This document shows positions 50,575 to 61,300 of a stretch of 64,000 nucleotides of DNA, in pieces; within the stretch, counting starts at the first letter, position 1, and every line of letters begins with the position of its first letter. Source of the stretch: Pedobacter sp. MC2016-14 (GTDB lineage: Bacteria > Bacteroidota > Bacteroidia > Sphingobacteriales > Sphingobacteriaceae); contig NZ_JAJMPA010000001.1 of assembly GCF_020991475.1 (NCBI RefSeq), forward strand, positions 248,001 through 312,000, read 5' to 3'. Under the pieces are notes generated by a model. It was not told the DNA's origin. It was given only the letters and a program-made list of their open reading frames with translations, and made no database searches. A program made the position numbers and the translations under genes.

Positions 50575-53388
50575 TTAAACCTGTATGTTATCTTTTAAAA
50601 TATCCAGGATCCCTTCATTTTCAATGATCATCATACCCTGCCTGTCGGAGGTAATACCTTGTTTGAGCTGATAAGTATATCTTGGCGTATTGCCTTCCAT
50701 TACCGTTGGCAGGTACGCATACTGCAGGTTTTCGGCCTTGCTTTGCAAAGCCTCTCCAACTTCAATAATATGGGTAGAAACAATATAAAAACAAGTGGTG
50801 TATTTAGCAAAGGCCGCAGTTACAGATAGCGTTCCATCATATGCATCTTTCACGTTGGTTCCTTTAAACAACTCATCAAACAATACCACCAGGTTTTTGC
50901 CACTGGCCACTTCTTCTGCAACATTTTTTACCCGCAGCACCTCGGCATAAAAATGGCTATGGCCCATATTTAAATCATCGGCAACGTTAATAGAAGAATA
51001 AATGCCATCCAGCACAGAAAAATCCATCTCCTTAGCGGCAACAGGAAAGCCCATGTGCGCCAGGTAAACTGCAATGCCAAATGCCTTCATAAAGGTAGAT
51101 TTACCCGCCATGTTGGCACCTGTTAAAAACATCAGGTTTTGATCCCGGTTAAAGGAAACTGGATTGGCAACCCCTTTGGCAAGCCCCGGATGCCTAAGCG
51201 CAGTGCTTCGCATCACGTTCCCGCCCTGGGGATGAGCTTTTGCGTAACTAAAACCATTCGCCCTGGCCACTTTACTTACAGAAAGATAAACATCTGCGCG
51301 GTGCATCCCTTTTAACAAACTTTCCATTTCTTTCTGCAAAGTCTGCTTCAGCAGGTAATCGTATTTTGCAAAGGCCAGCAGCGGAAAAACCGTTGTGTTC
51401 CGTTCAGTAGAGAGCCATTGCAATCGTCCGTCCGAAAAAACCGCTCTCATCGCCTTTTTTTCCCGGGCATAAGGATTCTCGTCCCCATCCTCCATACTTA
51501 CAAAATCACGAAAAGCATTCAGCACGGCTACCGTTGCCAGCAGCCCGGTATGAGCGCTCTCGTATTGCTCATCACGTAAAAAAGAAGCAGAAAATTTTTG
51601 GTAGGCTGTGTTAGCTAATGCCGCAACAAAATTGCTATTGGTGCCCATGCCCAGATAAGACTCCATCTGCTCAAAAGTTTGCCTTTTAAAAGCAAAGTGG
51701 TGCTCATTTTCATGAAAGTACCTGAACAGCGCACTGCGTTCATTAATCTGCACAGGCTCGGTTAATGGCGCGTTAAACATTTCCTGCAACAGTCGCTCGC
51801 CTCCGGCCGTCTGTACCTGGTTAAAAAGACTGTAGATAGAATTGGGTTTGTATTTCCCCAGTAAATTCAAATCGTTCAGTGTTTGTTTATCTGCAATAAA
51901 GCCTCCTTCATCCTTGCTCCTTAATCCTTCATCTTTATTCCTTACTCCTTCATCCTTGTTCCCTAATCCTTCATCTTTACTCCTTAATCCTTCATCCTTG
52001 CTCCCTAATCCTTCATCTTTACTCCTTATTCCTTCATCCTTGTTCCTTACTCCTTCATCCTTACTCCGTGCTCCTTCATCCAGAACATTCAAAATTCCCT
52101 CATTGTTAATGATCACCATGCCATGTCGGTCTTCCGTAATGCCCTGCTCCAGTTTGTATGTATACACTGGCTTTGTTCCTTCCATAAGCGTAGGCAGGTA
52201 AATAAAATTAATGTTTTTACACCGCTCTTTAAGTACCGCACCAGCTTCAATGATATGCGTAGAGATTACAAAAATGCTCCCCTTTTTTGCGGCAAATGCC
52301 CCTGTAAAGGCAATGGTCGCTTCGCCTGCATCTTTCACATTCGTCCCGCGAAACAACTCATCAAACAGCACAAAAAGCCGCTTGTTCTTTAGTTCCATAG
52401 CCATCTTTTTTGCCCGCAATACTTCCGCATAAAAATGACTGGCCCCCATGCCCAGGTTATCTGGCAGGTTAATGGTGGTATAAACACCATCCAGCACAGA
52501 AAACTCCATTTTAGCCGCAGCCACAGGAAAACCCATATGGGCCAGGTACATGGCTATACTCAAGGATTTCATGAAAGTAGATTTACCCGCCATGTTAGCA
52601 CCCGTCAAAAAAATCACATTGCTTTCCGCGGTAATATCAATAGAATTGGGCACCGCATTTTTAACCTGCGGATGGTATACATCAATTAAATGAAGCTCGT
52701 GGGTATGTCCCGGAAGGGCCTTTGGAAATACAAATCCTCGTGATCCGGCAACTTTTGCCACCGCACAATAAACATCCAAAAAATAAACATGGCGCAGCAG
52801 CTTCAGGATGTCTTCCCGCTGCCTGAAACGGAAAAGCACATCATATTCAGCCAGCTCTGCATGAGATAATTTGCCAGCCCCCCCTTGCAAAATTGCGCTA
52901 AAAGATGGCGCAGCAAGAATTCCGGCCATAATAGTGCTGTCGGCATGCCAGGGATTCCCCTTTTCTACCTGCAATGAAAGCAGAAAAGTATGCAGGCTTT
53001 TCAACAAATCTACTAACGTTGTTACCCCTTTATGTATCGCCGAAGTATCAGCGTCTACAGCAATCAGGTTGGTTAACCTCCTTGTTACAGATTGATCTCC
53101 TGCCTCAAGCTTGGTTCGCTCATCGGTATTTTCCAGATAAGGTTCAATTGCATCAAAATGACTGCTTTGTAAGGGAAAATCCAGGCCTATGCCCGCAAAG
53201 TACTGGATAATACCACTTCGCCGGTTAATGGCGCTTTCATCCGACAAAGGATACCTGAACATTTCTTCCAAAAGCGCAGCCCCGCCACGGGTACTGCTGC
53301 GGTTATAGATGGCATAAATGGATTCACTTCCATGCTTACCAAAAATATTCAAATCTTCCAGCGTCTGCTGGTCGGTGGTAAATAACAT
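50575..53388 (-). CDS. Tandem MutS-type ATPase fusion
   Basis: 937 residues made of two homologous halves, each with MutS core/lever helices and an ABC-type ATPase domain (MutS domains III-V). Half one (about 1-436): start LEDLNIFGKHGSESIYAIYN, Walker A TGANMAGKST (262-271), Walker B FVLFDE (339-344), STHIIEAG. Half two (about 496-937): LNDLNLLGKYKPNSIYSLFN, the same Walker A near 755, Walker B near 835, STHIIEVG. Both lack the N-terminal mismatch-recognition domain and any Smr domain, so classical mismatch repair is unlikely. The halves are joined by eight GxRxKDE heptads (about 439-495) coded by a 21-bp tandem repeat. The gene starts 3 bp after the GldG-like gene, so they are surely cotranscribed. 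Function unknown; both ATPase sites look intact. Confidence 0.85.
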   Translation of the reverse strand: MLFTTDQQTLEDLNIFGKHGSESIYAIYNRSSTRGGAALLEEMFRYPLSDESAINRRSGIIQYFAGIGLDFPLQSSHFDAIEPYLENTDERTKLEAGDQSVTRRLTNLIAVDADTSAIHKGVTTLVDLLKSLHTFLLSLQVEKGNPWHADSTIMAGILAAPSFSAILQGGAGKLSHAELAEYDVLFRFRQREDILKLLRHVYFLDVYCAVAKVAGSRGFVFPKALPGHTHELHLIDVYHPQVKNAVPNSIDITAESNVIFLTGANMAGKSTFMKSLSIAMYLAHMGFPVAAAKMEFSVLDGVYTTINLPDNLGMGASHFYAEVLRAKKMAMELKNKRLFVLFDELFRGTNVKDAGEATIAFTGAFAAKKGSIFVISTHIIEAGAVLKERCKNINFIYLPTLMEGTKPVYTYKLEQGITEDRHGMVIINNEGILNVLDEGARSKDEGVRNKDEGIRSKDEGLGSKDEGLRSKDEGLGNKDEGVRNKDEGLRSKDEGGFIADKQTLNDLNLLGKYKPNSIYSLFNQVQTAGGERLLQEMFNAPLTEPVQINERSALFRYFHENEHHFAFKRQTFEQMESYLGMGTNSNFVAALANTAYQKFSASFLRDEQYESAHTGLLATVAVLNAFRDFVSMEDGDENPYAREKKAMRAVFSDGRLQWLSTERNTTVFPLLAFAKYDYLLKQTLQKEMESLLKGMHRADVYLSVSKVARANGFSYAKAHPQGGNVMRSTALRHPGLAKGVANPVSFNRDQNLMFLTGANMAGKSTFMKAFGIAVYLAHMGFPVAAKEMDFSVLDGIYSSINVADDLNMGHSHFYAEVLRVKNVAEEVASGKNLVVLFDELFKGTNVKDAYDGTLSVTAAFAKYTTCFYIVSTHIIEVGEALQSKAENLQYAYLPTVMEGNTPRYTYQLKQGITSDRQGMMIIENEGILDILKDNIQV
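51905..52080. repeat. 21-bp tandem repeat (minisatellite) inside the MutS-like gene
   Basis: CCTTCAT recurs every 21 bp at 51905, 51926, 51947, 51968, 51989, 52010, 52031, 52052 and 52073: eight full units and a partial one, with small differences between units. The 21-bp period keeps the reading frame and encodes a charged heptad linker of type GxRxKDE. Confidence 0.95.
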
Positions 53389-53391
53389 ATA

Positions 53392-55710
53392 TTATTTTCT
53401 TTTACGTCTCACTAATAAAACCGCAGCAAAGGCAAGGATTAGTGCAGGCAGCACCCAGATAAAGATAATCTTTTGGAACTTCAGCTGCTCAGTAGACACT
53501 TTCATACGTTTATCTTTTGAGTCGGGCCTGGAAGTATCAATAGGAAACTCGCCATTACTTAACCAGCTAAACAAAGCTGTATTATAAATAAAATTACAAT
53601 TTTTAACTCCATATCGTTTTAATTCTGCCGTGCTCATAAAATCTGCATCACCAGATACTACTATTCTTTGTTCTTTCCCATTTATCGTCCTTGTTAAGGC
53701 TACCGCCGTAGCAAAAGATTTCCTGATGTCTCCTTCAGCAGCAGAAAATTCTACTGTGGCAGAGTCCAGCACATATTTGTTCTTTTTAAGCCAGCTTTTC
53801 TTTTCGTTAGTTTGCAGCAATGGGGTTACTTTAAAGGGGCCGGTAGTGCTGTAGTTAATCCCTGTGGCACCCGGCATCGTTACCACCGTACTGTCAGTCC
53901 TGCTTTTAGCCAGGTTTTTGGTAAATCCACCAGCAAAAGCCGTTATTTCATTCTGTGCTAAATGCTGTGGCAGCTCTTTCTCAGGCTGTACAATAGCACC
54001 TGGCATCAATTGAACACCCAGTTTCGCCAGCAATGGATTTAAGATGTCCTGCTTACCCGGTTCGCCATTAATCAGCAAATTGCCTCCCTGCGCTATAAAA
54101 GCTTCAATCTTTGCCAAGGTAATTCCACTCAGCGCAGTTTTTGGATCGGCAATTACAATTGCAGAGATATCAGCCGGGATATTTTGAGTTTCGAGCGACA
54201 GTGTATCTGTGTCAAATCCCTGGTTAATTAATGAATTACGAAAGGTACTCATGTTGGCCAGCACCAAATAGTCACGCTCACTGTTTTTTGTAATGTCACG
54301 CTCAAGGTTTCCTTTTAAGAATGCAATTTTAGGCAGCTTTGCAGACATTAACCTTTTAAATGCCGCTGAAACCTCCGCTTCGCCCGGAAACATTTCCATG
54401 TCGTCAAAAACACGAAGGAAGGTCGTTTTGCCTTTATATTTCAACTGCATTACAAAACGGTTACGCTCTGGTGTAAGGTTAATGATTTTATGGATTTCGG
54501 CAGGAGATTTAAACATGCCCAGGTCTACCCTATAGTTCTTGGCTTGGATCTCTGCCTTTTGTTTCATCGTTTTGCCTTCAGGAAAACCCATTTGCACACC
54601 CATCCCACCAGTATTGTATACCGTATCGTAGTAGCTTACATATTTAAAACTAATCCCTGGTTTAAACCTGGTATAGGGTTCCCATACGCTCAGGTAGTTG
54701 TTACGTTGCGCCGGAAAACCAAGCCAGTTAAAATTATCCAGTAAGTTGTTGTATTGCGTAATCTCCAGTTCGTCATCACCCAGCTGTTTAATAATTTTCT
54801 GCGCATTCACTGTCAGTGTCATTTTTTGGTTCCTGGTGGTATCTACATAACCTGTCATGGCAGGTCTGGAGCTAATGTACCCAATAGCCAGGGCAGAGAT
54901 TACTATAAAGGCATATCTCCCTGCCTTCACCGCAAAAGGTTTAGACTCCCGGCCGGCAGTAAGTTTAAAAATGGTAAGACCTAAAAAGATGTATACAATA
55001 ACAATAAAATAAATGATGTCTTTGGTGGTCAGCAGCCCGTTGAGCATATGCCCTGTACGGCCAGACAAAGAAAGAAAATAGGCAAGATCACGTACAAAAT
55101 CTATTTCCTGCCACATTTCACCAATATAACTTAATACACCAATCATCATAAACGTACTAATGGCAGCCACAACCTGGTAGGTAGTTAAGCTAGACATAAA
55201 CATGCCTATGGCAGCATAGGCGCACAACAATAAATACAAGCCAAGGGCACTGGACCACAACATTCCCGAATCCAGTTCAACAATATGAAAATAACCCGCT
55301 ACCATAAAAATGCTGACTATAGCCACAAGAATCAAACTGTAAACCATCATGGCCAGGTATTTTCCGAATACAATGTCGCGGATTTTCACTGGCGAAGAAT
55401 ACAGTAGTTTAATGGTGCCTGCATTTATTTCCCGGCTAATCAGCCCCATGGTGAGTAAGGGCATAAAAAGATACAAATTTTGCATCACCTTGTTAAAAAG
55501 GCCACCTCTTCCAGTAAAAACTCTGCTGGTTAGGTCTCTCATATATTCCAGTCCCGGTCCGCCTATTTCCTGGCTCTGGGCCGTACTGTCTACCATATCC
55601 ATGTATACAATTGCACAGGTAACCATAAAAGCGATCATCAGAAACCAGGGGATTGGCGAGTAAAAAAGGTTTTTTAACTCTGTTTTTGCTATTTTAAATA
55701 TGATTTTCAT
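53392..55710 (-). CDS. GldF/GldG-like fused ABC-2 permease with extracytoplasmic domain
   Basis: 772 residues. The N-terminal 240 residues form a six-helix ABC-2 permease like GldF (starts MKIIFKIAKTELKNLFYSP, contains SREINAGTIKLLYSSPV and VFGKYLAMMVYSLILVAIV). A seventh helix leads to a roughly 430-residue GldG-type domain (KIIKQLGDDELEITQYNNLL; NLLINGEPGKQDILNPLLA) and a C-terminal anchor helix with an RRKRK end. The ATG at 55710 is chosen; the longer frame adds 17 residues that do not fit the family. It pairs with the ABC ATPase 94 bp upstream and the tandem MutS-like protein 3 bp downstream. The substrate is unknown. Confidence 0.87.
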   Translation of the reverse strand: MKIIFKIAKTELKNLFYSPIPWFLMIAFMVTCAIVYMDMVDSTAQSQEIGGPGLEYMRDLTSRVFTGRGGLFNKVMQNLYLFMPLLTMGLISREINAGTIKLLYSSPVKIRDIVFGKYLAMMVYSLILVAIVSIFMVAGYFHIVELDSGMLWSSALGLYLLLCAYAAIGMFMSSLTTYQVVAAISTFMMIGVLSYIGEMWQEIDFVRDLAYFLSLSGRTGHMLNGLLTTKDIIYFIVIVYIFLGLTIFKLTAGRESKPFAVKAGRYAFIVISALAIGYISSRPAMTGYVDTTRNQKMTLTVNAQKIIKQLGDDELEITQYNNLLDNFNWLGFPAQRNNYLSVWEPYTRFKPGISFKYVSYYDTVYNTGGMGVQMGFPEGKTMKQKAEIQAKNYRVDLGMFKSPAEIHKIINLTPERNRFVMQLKYKGKTTFLRVFDDMEMFPGEAEVSAAFKRLMSAKLPKIAFLKGNLERDITKNSERDYLVLANMSTFRNSLINQGFDTDTLSLETQNIPADISAIVIADPKTALSGITLAKIEAFIAQGGNLLINGEPGKQDILNPLLAKLGVQLMPGAIVQPEKELPQHLAQNEITAFAGGFTKNLAKSRTDSTVVTMPGATGINYSTTGPFKVTPLLQTNEKKSWLKKNKYVLDSATVEFSAAEGDIRKSFATAVALTRTINGKEQRIVVSGDADFMSTAELKRYGVKNCNFIYNTALFSWLSNGEFPIDTSRPDSKDKRMKVSTEQLKFQKIIFIWVLPALILAFAAVLLVRRKRK

Positions 55711-55804
55711 CAGTTTATAATTTATTTTTATTGGTGATGAAGCGATCATGATCTTAATCATTCCACTGTGAGATTTTGAAAGATCATGATGGTTTCATTA
55801 CGCT

Positions 55805-56731
55805 TTATGAGGATTTGGTTGACAATTGTTTAAATACTTCATCTAATGCGGTTTTATCCAGGTTAATTTCTTTCAAGCGCCATCCATTGTGTACACTAGT
55901 TGAAATGAGCCGCTCAGAAATTTCCTGGCTGCCATTAAAATATACCCGCACCTGTCTTTCTGTTAAAAAATCTACGCGATCCACGCCTTCAATCTTTAAA
56001 AACTCAGCTTCCACAGGAGGATTTTCCATCAACATTAGAGCACTATGCGGCTCAACATAATTGTTAAAAGCATCCATCGTATCCTCAAATACAATTCGCC
56101 CACCCTCAATCATTTTGATGTCTTTACAAAGCACCTGCACTTCTGATAAAATATGCGAAGAAAAAATCACCAGCCTATCCGTGGCAATTTCTTTAATTAA
56201 TGCCCTTACTTCCGTAATCTGGTTAGGATCCAACCCATTAGTAGGCTCATCCAGCACCACCACTTTTGGATGGTGAATAATGGCCTGGGCTATGCCCACA
56301 CGCTGTCTGTAACCGCCAGAAAGGTTACCAATTAACCTGCTGCTAAAATGGCTAATCCCGCAACGTTCTTTAGCTTCCTCCAAGGCGGCTTTGATCTGGT
56401 CATCCGGCATTCGCCTAAGTTCCGCACAGTAAATCAGGTACTCGTCTACAGTAAGGTCAGTATACAAGGGTGCATTTTGCGGCAAAAAACCGATTTGCTG
56501 TTTAGCCAGTTCAGGCTGCTCCCTTACATTAATCCCGTTAATGTATACTTCGCCTTCGGTTTGGCTCAGCACACCGCAAAGAATGTTCATGGTGGTGGAT
56601 TTTCCAGCCCCGTTAGAGCCCAGTAAACCCACAATACCACTGTGGTTAATTTCCATATTTATATCACGTATGGCCCAGGAGGCACTGTACTTATGAGATA
56701 AATGTTCGATTTTAATGATGCTTTTTTCCAA
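55805..56731 (-). CDS. ABC transporter ATP-binding protein (GldA-like)
   Basis: 308-residue ABC-2-type ATPase: Walker A GLLGSNGAGKST (about 34-45), Q-loop FLPQNAPLYTDLTVDEYL, signature LSGGYRQRVGIAQA, Walker B VVVLDEPTNGLDP, H-loop FSSHILSE. A C-terminal regulatory part of about 80 residues follows. It is the evident engine for the GldF/GldG-like permease. It resembles GldA, but as this branch has many similar ATPases a role in gliding is not shown. Confidence 0.93.
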   Translation of the reverse strand: MEKSIIKIEHLSHKYSASWAIRDINMEINHSGIVGLLGSNGAGKSTTMNILCGVLSQTEGEVYINGINVREQPELAKQQIGFLPQNAPLYTDLTVDEYLIYCAELRRMPDDQIKAALEEAKERCGISHFSSRLIGNLSGGYRQRVGIAQAIIHHPKVVVLDEPTNGLDPNQITEVRALIKEIATDRLVIFSSHILSEVQVLCKDIKMIEGGRIVFEDTMDAFNNYVEPHSALMLMENPPVEAEFLKIEGVDRVDFLTERQVRVYFNGSQEISERLISTSVHNGWRLKEINLDKTALDEVFKQLSTKSS

Positions 56732-56813
56732 TGTTTTATTTTTTAAGGTTGTAATATTCCCTTCTGCTACACATTACATGCAGCAGTTAGGATAATAGTA
56801 TAGGTTGCTTCAG

Positions 56814-58289
56814 TTATGGATTATTTGTAAACTGTGGATTTGAATCCATGATGTAAGGTGGAATCTTCATGGTTAAACGCTCCGGGCGTAAGGTAAAAGT
56901 GCTGATGTTTGTCGTATTCGGTACTGCATCATTGTACAAAATATGAGTATAGGTCGGTTTAGTAAAAAGCGGGTCTACGTACAACCTCCTCATGTCAAAC
57001 CAACGATAGCCTTCGGCTGCAAATTCCCTCACCCTTTCATCAAGGATAAAATTGAGCAAGGCCATTTTATCAGCCGCTACCACAGCAGGCACCGTACCAT
57101 CCAGCATCCTTTTGTTCCGCAAGGCCTCAACATCAGCTTTTGCACCAGAAAGATCAGCTAAGCGCGCTTTAACTTCAGCCCTAAGCAAGTATAAATCGGG
57201 TAGTTCCAAGCCAATTCTACTGTACCTAACAGCATACTTAGATAACCTGCCCGACGGATTGGGTTGCATCGTTGAAGTAATAAAAGGAGCATAAAAATTC
57301 AAGCGCAAATCTAACGGTTCAAATAAATCTACAGCTTTCGGAGAAAGGACAATAAACTCATTCTGTAGACCATTTCCACTATATGGCCCGTTATAATTGA
57401 TCCTTGTTAGGATGCCTTCTGTAAAATCGTTCGTATTTTGACCAGGTGCATTATTTGGCCCGGCAAACCCAATCGGCATAAACTTACCACCAGGACCAAA
57501 CTCTACATTGTAATCGTACAACCTTGCCGGCACCGGCTGCGCTGCCATATGCGTAAATGCAGCGTTGAACATGCCCAGAGCATCTGTATTCCGGTGCATA
57601 AACAGGTATACTTTTCCCAGTACGCCTTCTGCTGCCGGTTTTGAAAAACGCGTTGGAAATTTATTCTGGATCGGCAAATCTGCAATTGCCGTTGTAAAAT
57701 CGCTGACGATAAAATCATATACTTCCTGTATAGTGTTGCGCTTAAAGCCAGTTTCGGTAATGTCTGCTGTTTTGATAATAGGAAAACCAGGATCTGCAGC
57801 TGCAGTACCGGCCTCGTAAGGCTTACCATACACATTAATCAGCTGAAAATAGATCCAGGCCCTGCAGGCAAGCGCTTCCCCCAAAATTGATTTCTTTTGG
57901 GCCTCGGTACCGCCCGGAGAAGCCATTACTTCATTAATCACCTTATTTAACAGATAAATGTCTTCCAAAAATGACTGCAAGGCAAACGGGTTCTCGCTGG
58001 AAAGGTAAATGTCATTGTCCCAGCGAAATGTTTTTTGTGAAATTGAGGTAGCCTTGCTAAACAAAGTACCCTCTGCCGCTACATCATCTCCCATCAAAGC
58101 CTGGGCCTGCCAGCCACCAGCATAACTGTTAACGTAAAGATCGGTACCATTCATCAGTAAATCGTAATCGGCTGTAACTTTAGCCACTTGCTTTCCTTTG
58201 GGCACAACGCTTAGGAAATCTTTTTTGCAACCCGTTAGGCTACCCACCAATAACGCAGCAAAAAGTATATAATAGTTAAATCTGTTCAT
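56814..58289 (-). CDS. SusD/RagB family outer membrane nutrient-binding lipoprotein
   Basis: 491 residues: lipoprotein signal (ILFAALLVGSLTGCKKDF, lipidated Cys), an N-terminal SusD-like region with LLMNGTDLYVNSY and QKKSILGEALACRAWIYFQL (TPR-like helices), and the C-terminal RagB/SusD part with LDERVREFAAEGYRWFDMRR. It caps the SusC barrel and binds the ligand at the cell surface. The ATG at 58289 (MNRFNYYILF) is chosen, since a longer frame would bury the signal peptide. It lies 13 bp after susC. No glycosidase lies in the locus, so the ligand may be peptide or another polymer rather than a glycan. Confidence 0.94.
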   Translation of the reverse strand: MNRFNYYILFAALLVGSLTGCKKDFLSVVPKGKQVAKVTADYDLLMNGTDLYVNSYAGGWQAQALMGDDVAAEGTLFSKATSISQKTFRWDNDIYLSSENPFALQSFLEDIYLLNKVINEVMASPGGTEAQKKSILGEALACRAWIYFQLINVYGKPYEAGTAAADPGFPIIKTADITETGFKRNTIQEVYDFIVSDFTTAIADLPIQNKFPTRFSKPAAEGVLGKVYLFMHRNTDALGMFNAAFTHMAAQPVPARLYDYNVEFGPGGKFMPIGFAGPNNAPGQNTNDFTEGILTRINYNGPYSGNGLQNEFIVLSPKAVDLFEPLDLRLNFYAPFITSTMQPNPSGRLSKYAVRYSRIGLELPDLYLLRAEVKARLADLSGAKADVEALRNKRMLDGTVPAVVAADKMALLNFILDERVREFAAEGYRWFDMRRLYVDPLFTKPTYTHILYNDAVPNTTNISTFTLRPERLTMKIPPYIMDSNPQFTNNP

Positions 58290-58302
58290 CTCTTTCTGTT
58301 TA

Positions 58303-61300
58303 TTAAAATGTAACACTGGCTCCAATACTAAAAGTCCTGCCTGCACGTCCGGCAATGTAATCATAGGCAGCTTCAGGGTCTATGCCATTCTTATTTGCTT
58401 TCCAGATCATAAAATTACCGGTTTGCACAAATACGTTTACAGCTTCTACCCTAATCAGCCGCAATATGGATGTAGCAAAACTATAAGAAAGGGTCACATC
58501 CCTAAGTTTGATATAAGATGCGTCAATAACATTGATGTCTGCCTGTGTGTAATACTGGGTACTTCTACGGCTATAACCATCATACCCGGCTACAAAAGAT
58601 GGAATATTGGTAAAAGCTTCATCCCCTGGCTTTTTCCAGCGCTGCATAAATTCCTGCGGTAAGTTACCGGAAAAACCCTCTGCAGTAAGTCTGCCATCAA
58701 ATGTCATATATGCAGGTCGCCGCATTACATGTCCAAGACTATAGACCATATTAGCGGCAATGGAAAGGTTTTTGTACCGGAAAGTATTGCTCAATCCACC
58801 ATTAAATTTTGGTGCGGTGGTGCCCATGTACAATAAATCATCTGCCATCACAGTTCCTTGCTCGTTCGATTTGGTTATGGTACCATCGGCCAGCTGAATT
58901 TGGGGGTCGCCCATGTTATCCAGCCCCGCAAATCTGTACGCAAATAATGCCCCTGTTTCATAGCCTACAACACTTTGAGCATACAACCTGCCATCACCTG
59001 TCAACATGTAAGGCTGTGGTTCAACATAAGAAATCAGTTTATTTTTATTGAAGCTGAATACAAAATTAGTCGACCAGTTAAAATTACGGGTCTGAATATT
59101 TTCCGTCCGTAAACTCAACTCAATCCCTTTGTTATTTAAATTACCCAGGTTACCTGTCGTACTGCTGGTTCCAGTAAGCGGATTAGTCCGGTAAGAGCCC
59201 AGCAGATCTGTGGTTTTTTTATCATATATATCTACAGAACCTCCAATCCGGTTTTTAAATAAACTAAAATCCAGGCCTATATTAGTGGTACGCGTTTTTT
59301 CGAAACTTAGTTTATCATTGGCAGGTATAGCCAGATAAAGTGATGCACCCGTTACCGCATCATTGCTGCTACCCAATATATCAAATTGCGAAGATGCGCC
59401 TACATACGGCGAGTTTCCGGTAATCCCATAGGTTGCCCTTAAACCCAAATCATTCAGCCAGTTTATACCCTGTAAAAATTCCTCCCTTTTCAACTGCCAT
59501 TTGGCACCAACACTGTAGGTTGGTTTTCGTTGCATCGAGTGTTCGGAGCCAAATAAGTTGCTTTTGTCCTTTCTCCAGCTCGCATCCAGGCTATACTTTC
59601 CGTTAAAAGTATAATTGAACAAACCAAATAAAGAAGTATTGCGGGTAAGTTCTTCCATTACACTGTAAGGCGTATCATAAAAACCGCCGTAACCCGTTAC
59701 CGTGCCGCTTACTCCATTTCTTAAAGTAACATAGTCCAGCAGCGTGTAGGTTTGCAGATCTTCGTCATAGCCCAATAAAGATGAATTCGTTCGTTTACCT
59801 AAATTTTCAAGTACCTCTTGTCCAATCTGTACACTTAAGTTATCCCTTCCGTATCTCGGATTTGCAGCATATACCAATTGGTTCCTCAAGGTCCAGTTGC
59901 GCTGTTCATAATCATCTATTGTGTAACGGCCACCAGTTATTGGCAACAGGTATTTAATTGGAGAGGTAGCCGTGGCAGGCATCGTTAAACTCACCACCTG
60001 ATACCGGGCGTCATAATCCCTCATATCTTTAAAAGAATTTCCTTTCCCAAGTCCTTTTTGGTAGCCGTAGGTTCCGTCAAAACTGAAACCTTTCCAAATG
60101 TTCAAATTTACATTACCCGTTACATTTATGGTCAGTGCATTTCTTTTATTGTACCCTGCTTCCCGCTCGTCCACCGGACTATAATCCAGGTTAATCCCAC
60201 TTCTGGCTTCGTAATCAGCAACAACCTCGGGCGATAACCTTTTCAGATAATTCAGTTTGATATTGTTACCATTGGCATCTTTAAACAGCTGATAAGGAAT
60301 AAAACTACTGGGTACGCTGGCAGAATTGTCATAATTACTCAGCGTATTGTCTAATGAAGTATTCAGGGAAATTCTCAAACGCCTGGCCGGACTAAAAGTC
60401 TGGTTAAAATTCACGCGGTAACTATTGTTATTCGTTCCCCTGGTGGTACTTTGGTTATCTGCATAAGATAGCGAAGTATAAAAATTATAAGCATCCCCAC
60501 CACCAGATGCGGATAAGGTATGGTTCATTACAACGGCATTTTGATACCATAAATCCAGGATCTGACTTTTGTTGTCTATCCTGCCCAGGCTGTCCAGCTG
60601 TGCATTGGTTCTTGCTACATAGGCAGGATCATTTTTGTGTGCTTCCTGATCGTACAAAATATATTCATGTGGTGCAACGATCGATCCGTTCATGTAAATT
60701 AATGGATTAACAGCTGCGTCAAATGTTTCCCTTGCCGCCTGGATATACTGACTGCTGCTCAGCATGTGGCTCTTCGCAAAATTGGGCCGGTTCTGGAAAT
60801 TGAAATAGCCATTATAATTCACTTTAATCCTACTATAAGGATTACCTTTTTTTGTGGTAATTACAATTACGCCATTGGTGGCCTGAACCCCGTAAATGGA
60901 TGATGCGGCGGCATCCTTAAGCACGGTAATGTCCATTACATCATCCGGATTGAAGTTAGAGAGGTCACGTACCTGCACCCCGTTAACCACATACAGTGGC
61001 TCAGACTGCAAATTCACAGTGCTTTTGCCACGGACTAAACTTCTCTGTGTACCCGAACTACTGGTGATGTAACTACCGGTCTTACCAGATGGTCCCGGAA
61101 CAACCACCAGACCTGGAACCAAACCTTCCAACCGGCCTATAATATCAGGTGTTCCGGTACGGTTTTTAAAAACCTCCATATCCGGTTTTCCAAATGAACC
61201 AGTAGCCCTTTGTTTGTCCAGTTCCTGATAACCCGTATTTACTGCAATCGCTACCTCGGCCAATGCAGACACCATGGGCTGCATCCTAATGGTCACATTT

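Noticed and set aside
51905..52080. CRISPR array
   Set aside because: The units are direct 21-bp repeats without unique spacers and lie inside a coding region.
51842..52201. 119-residue plus-strand frame rich in Pro, Ser and Leu
   Set aside because: It is the antisense reading of the 21-bp repeat in the MutS-like gene; the periodic NPSSLL pattern is a by-product of the minisatellite.
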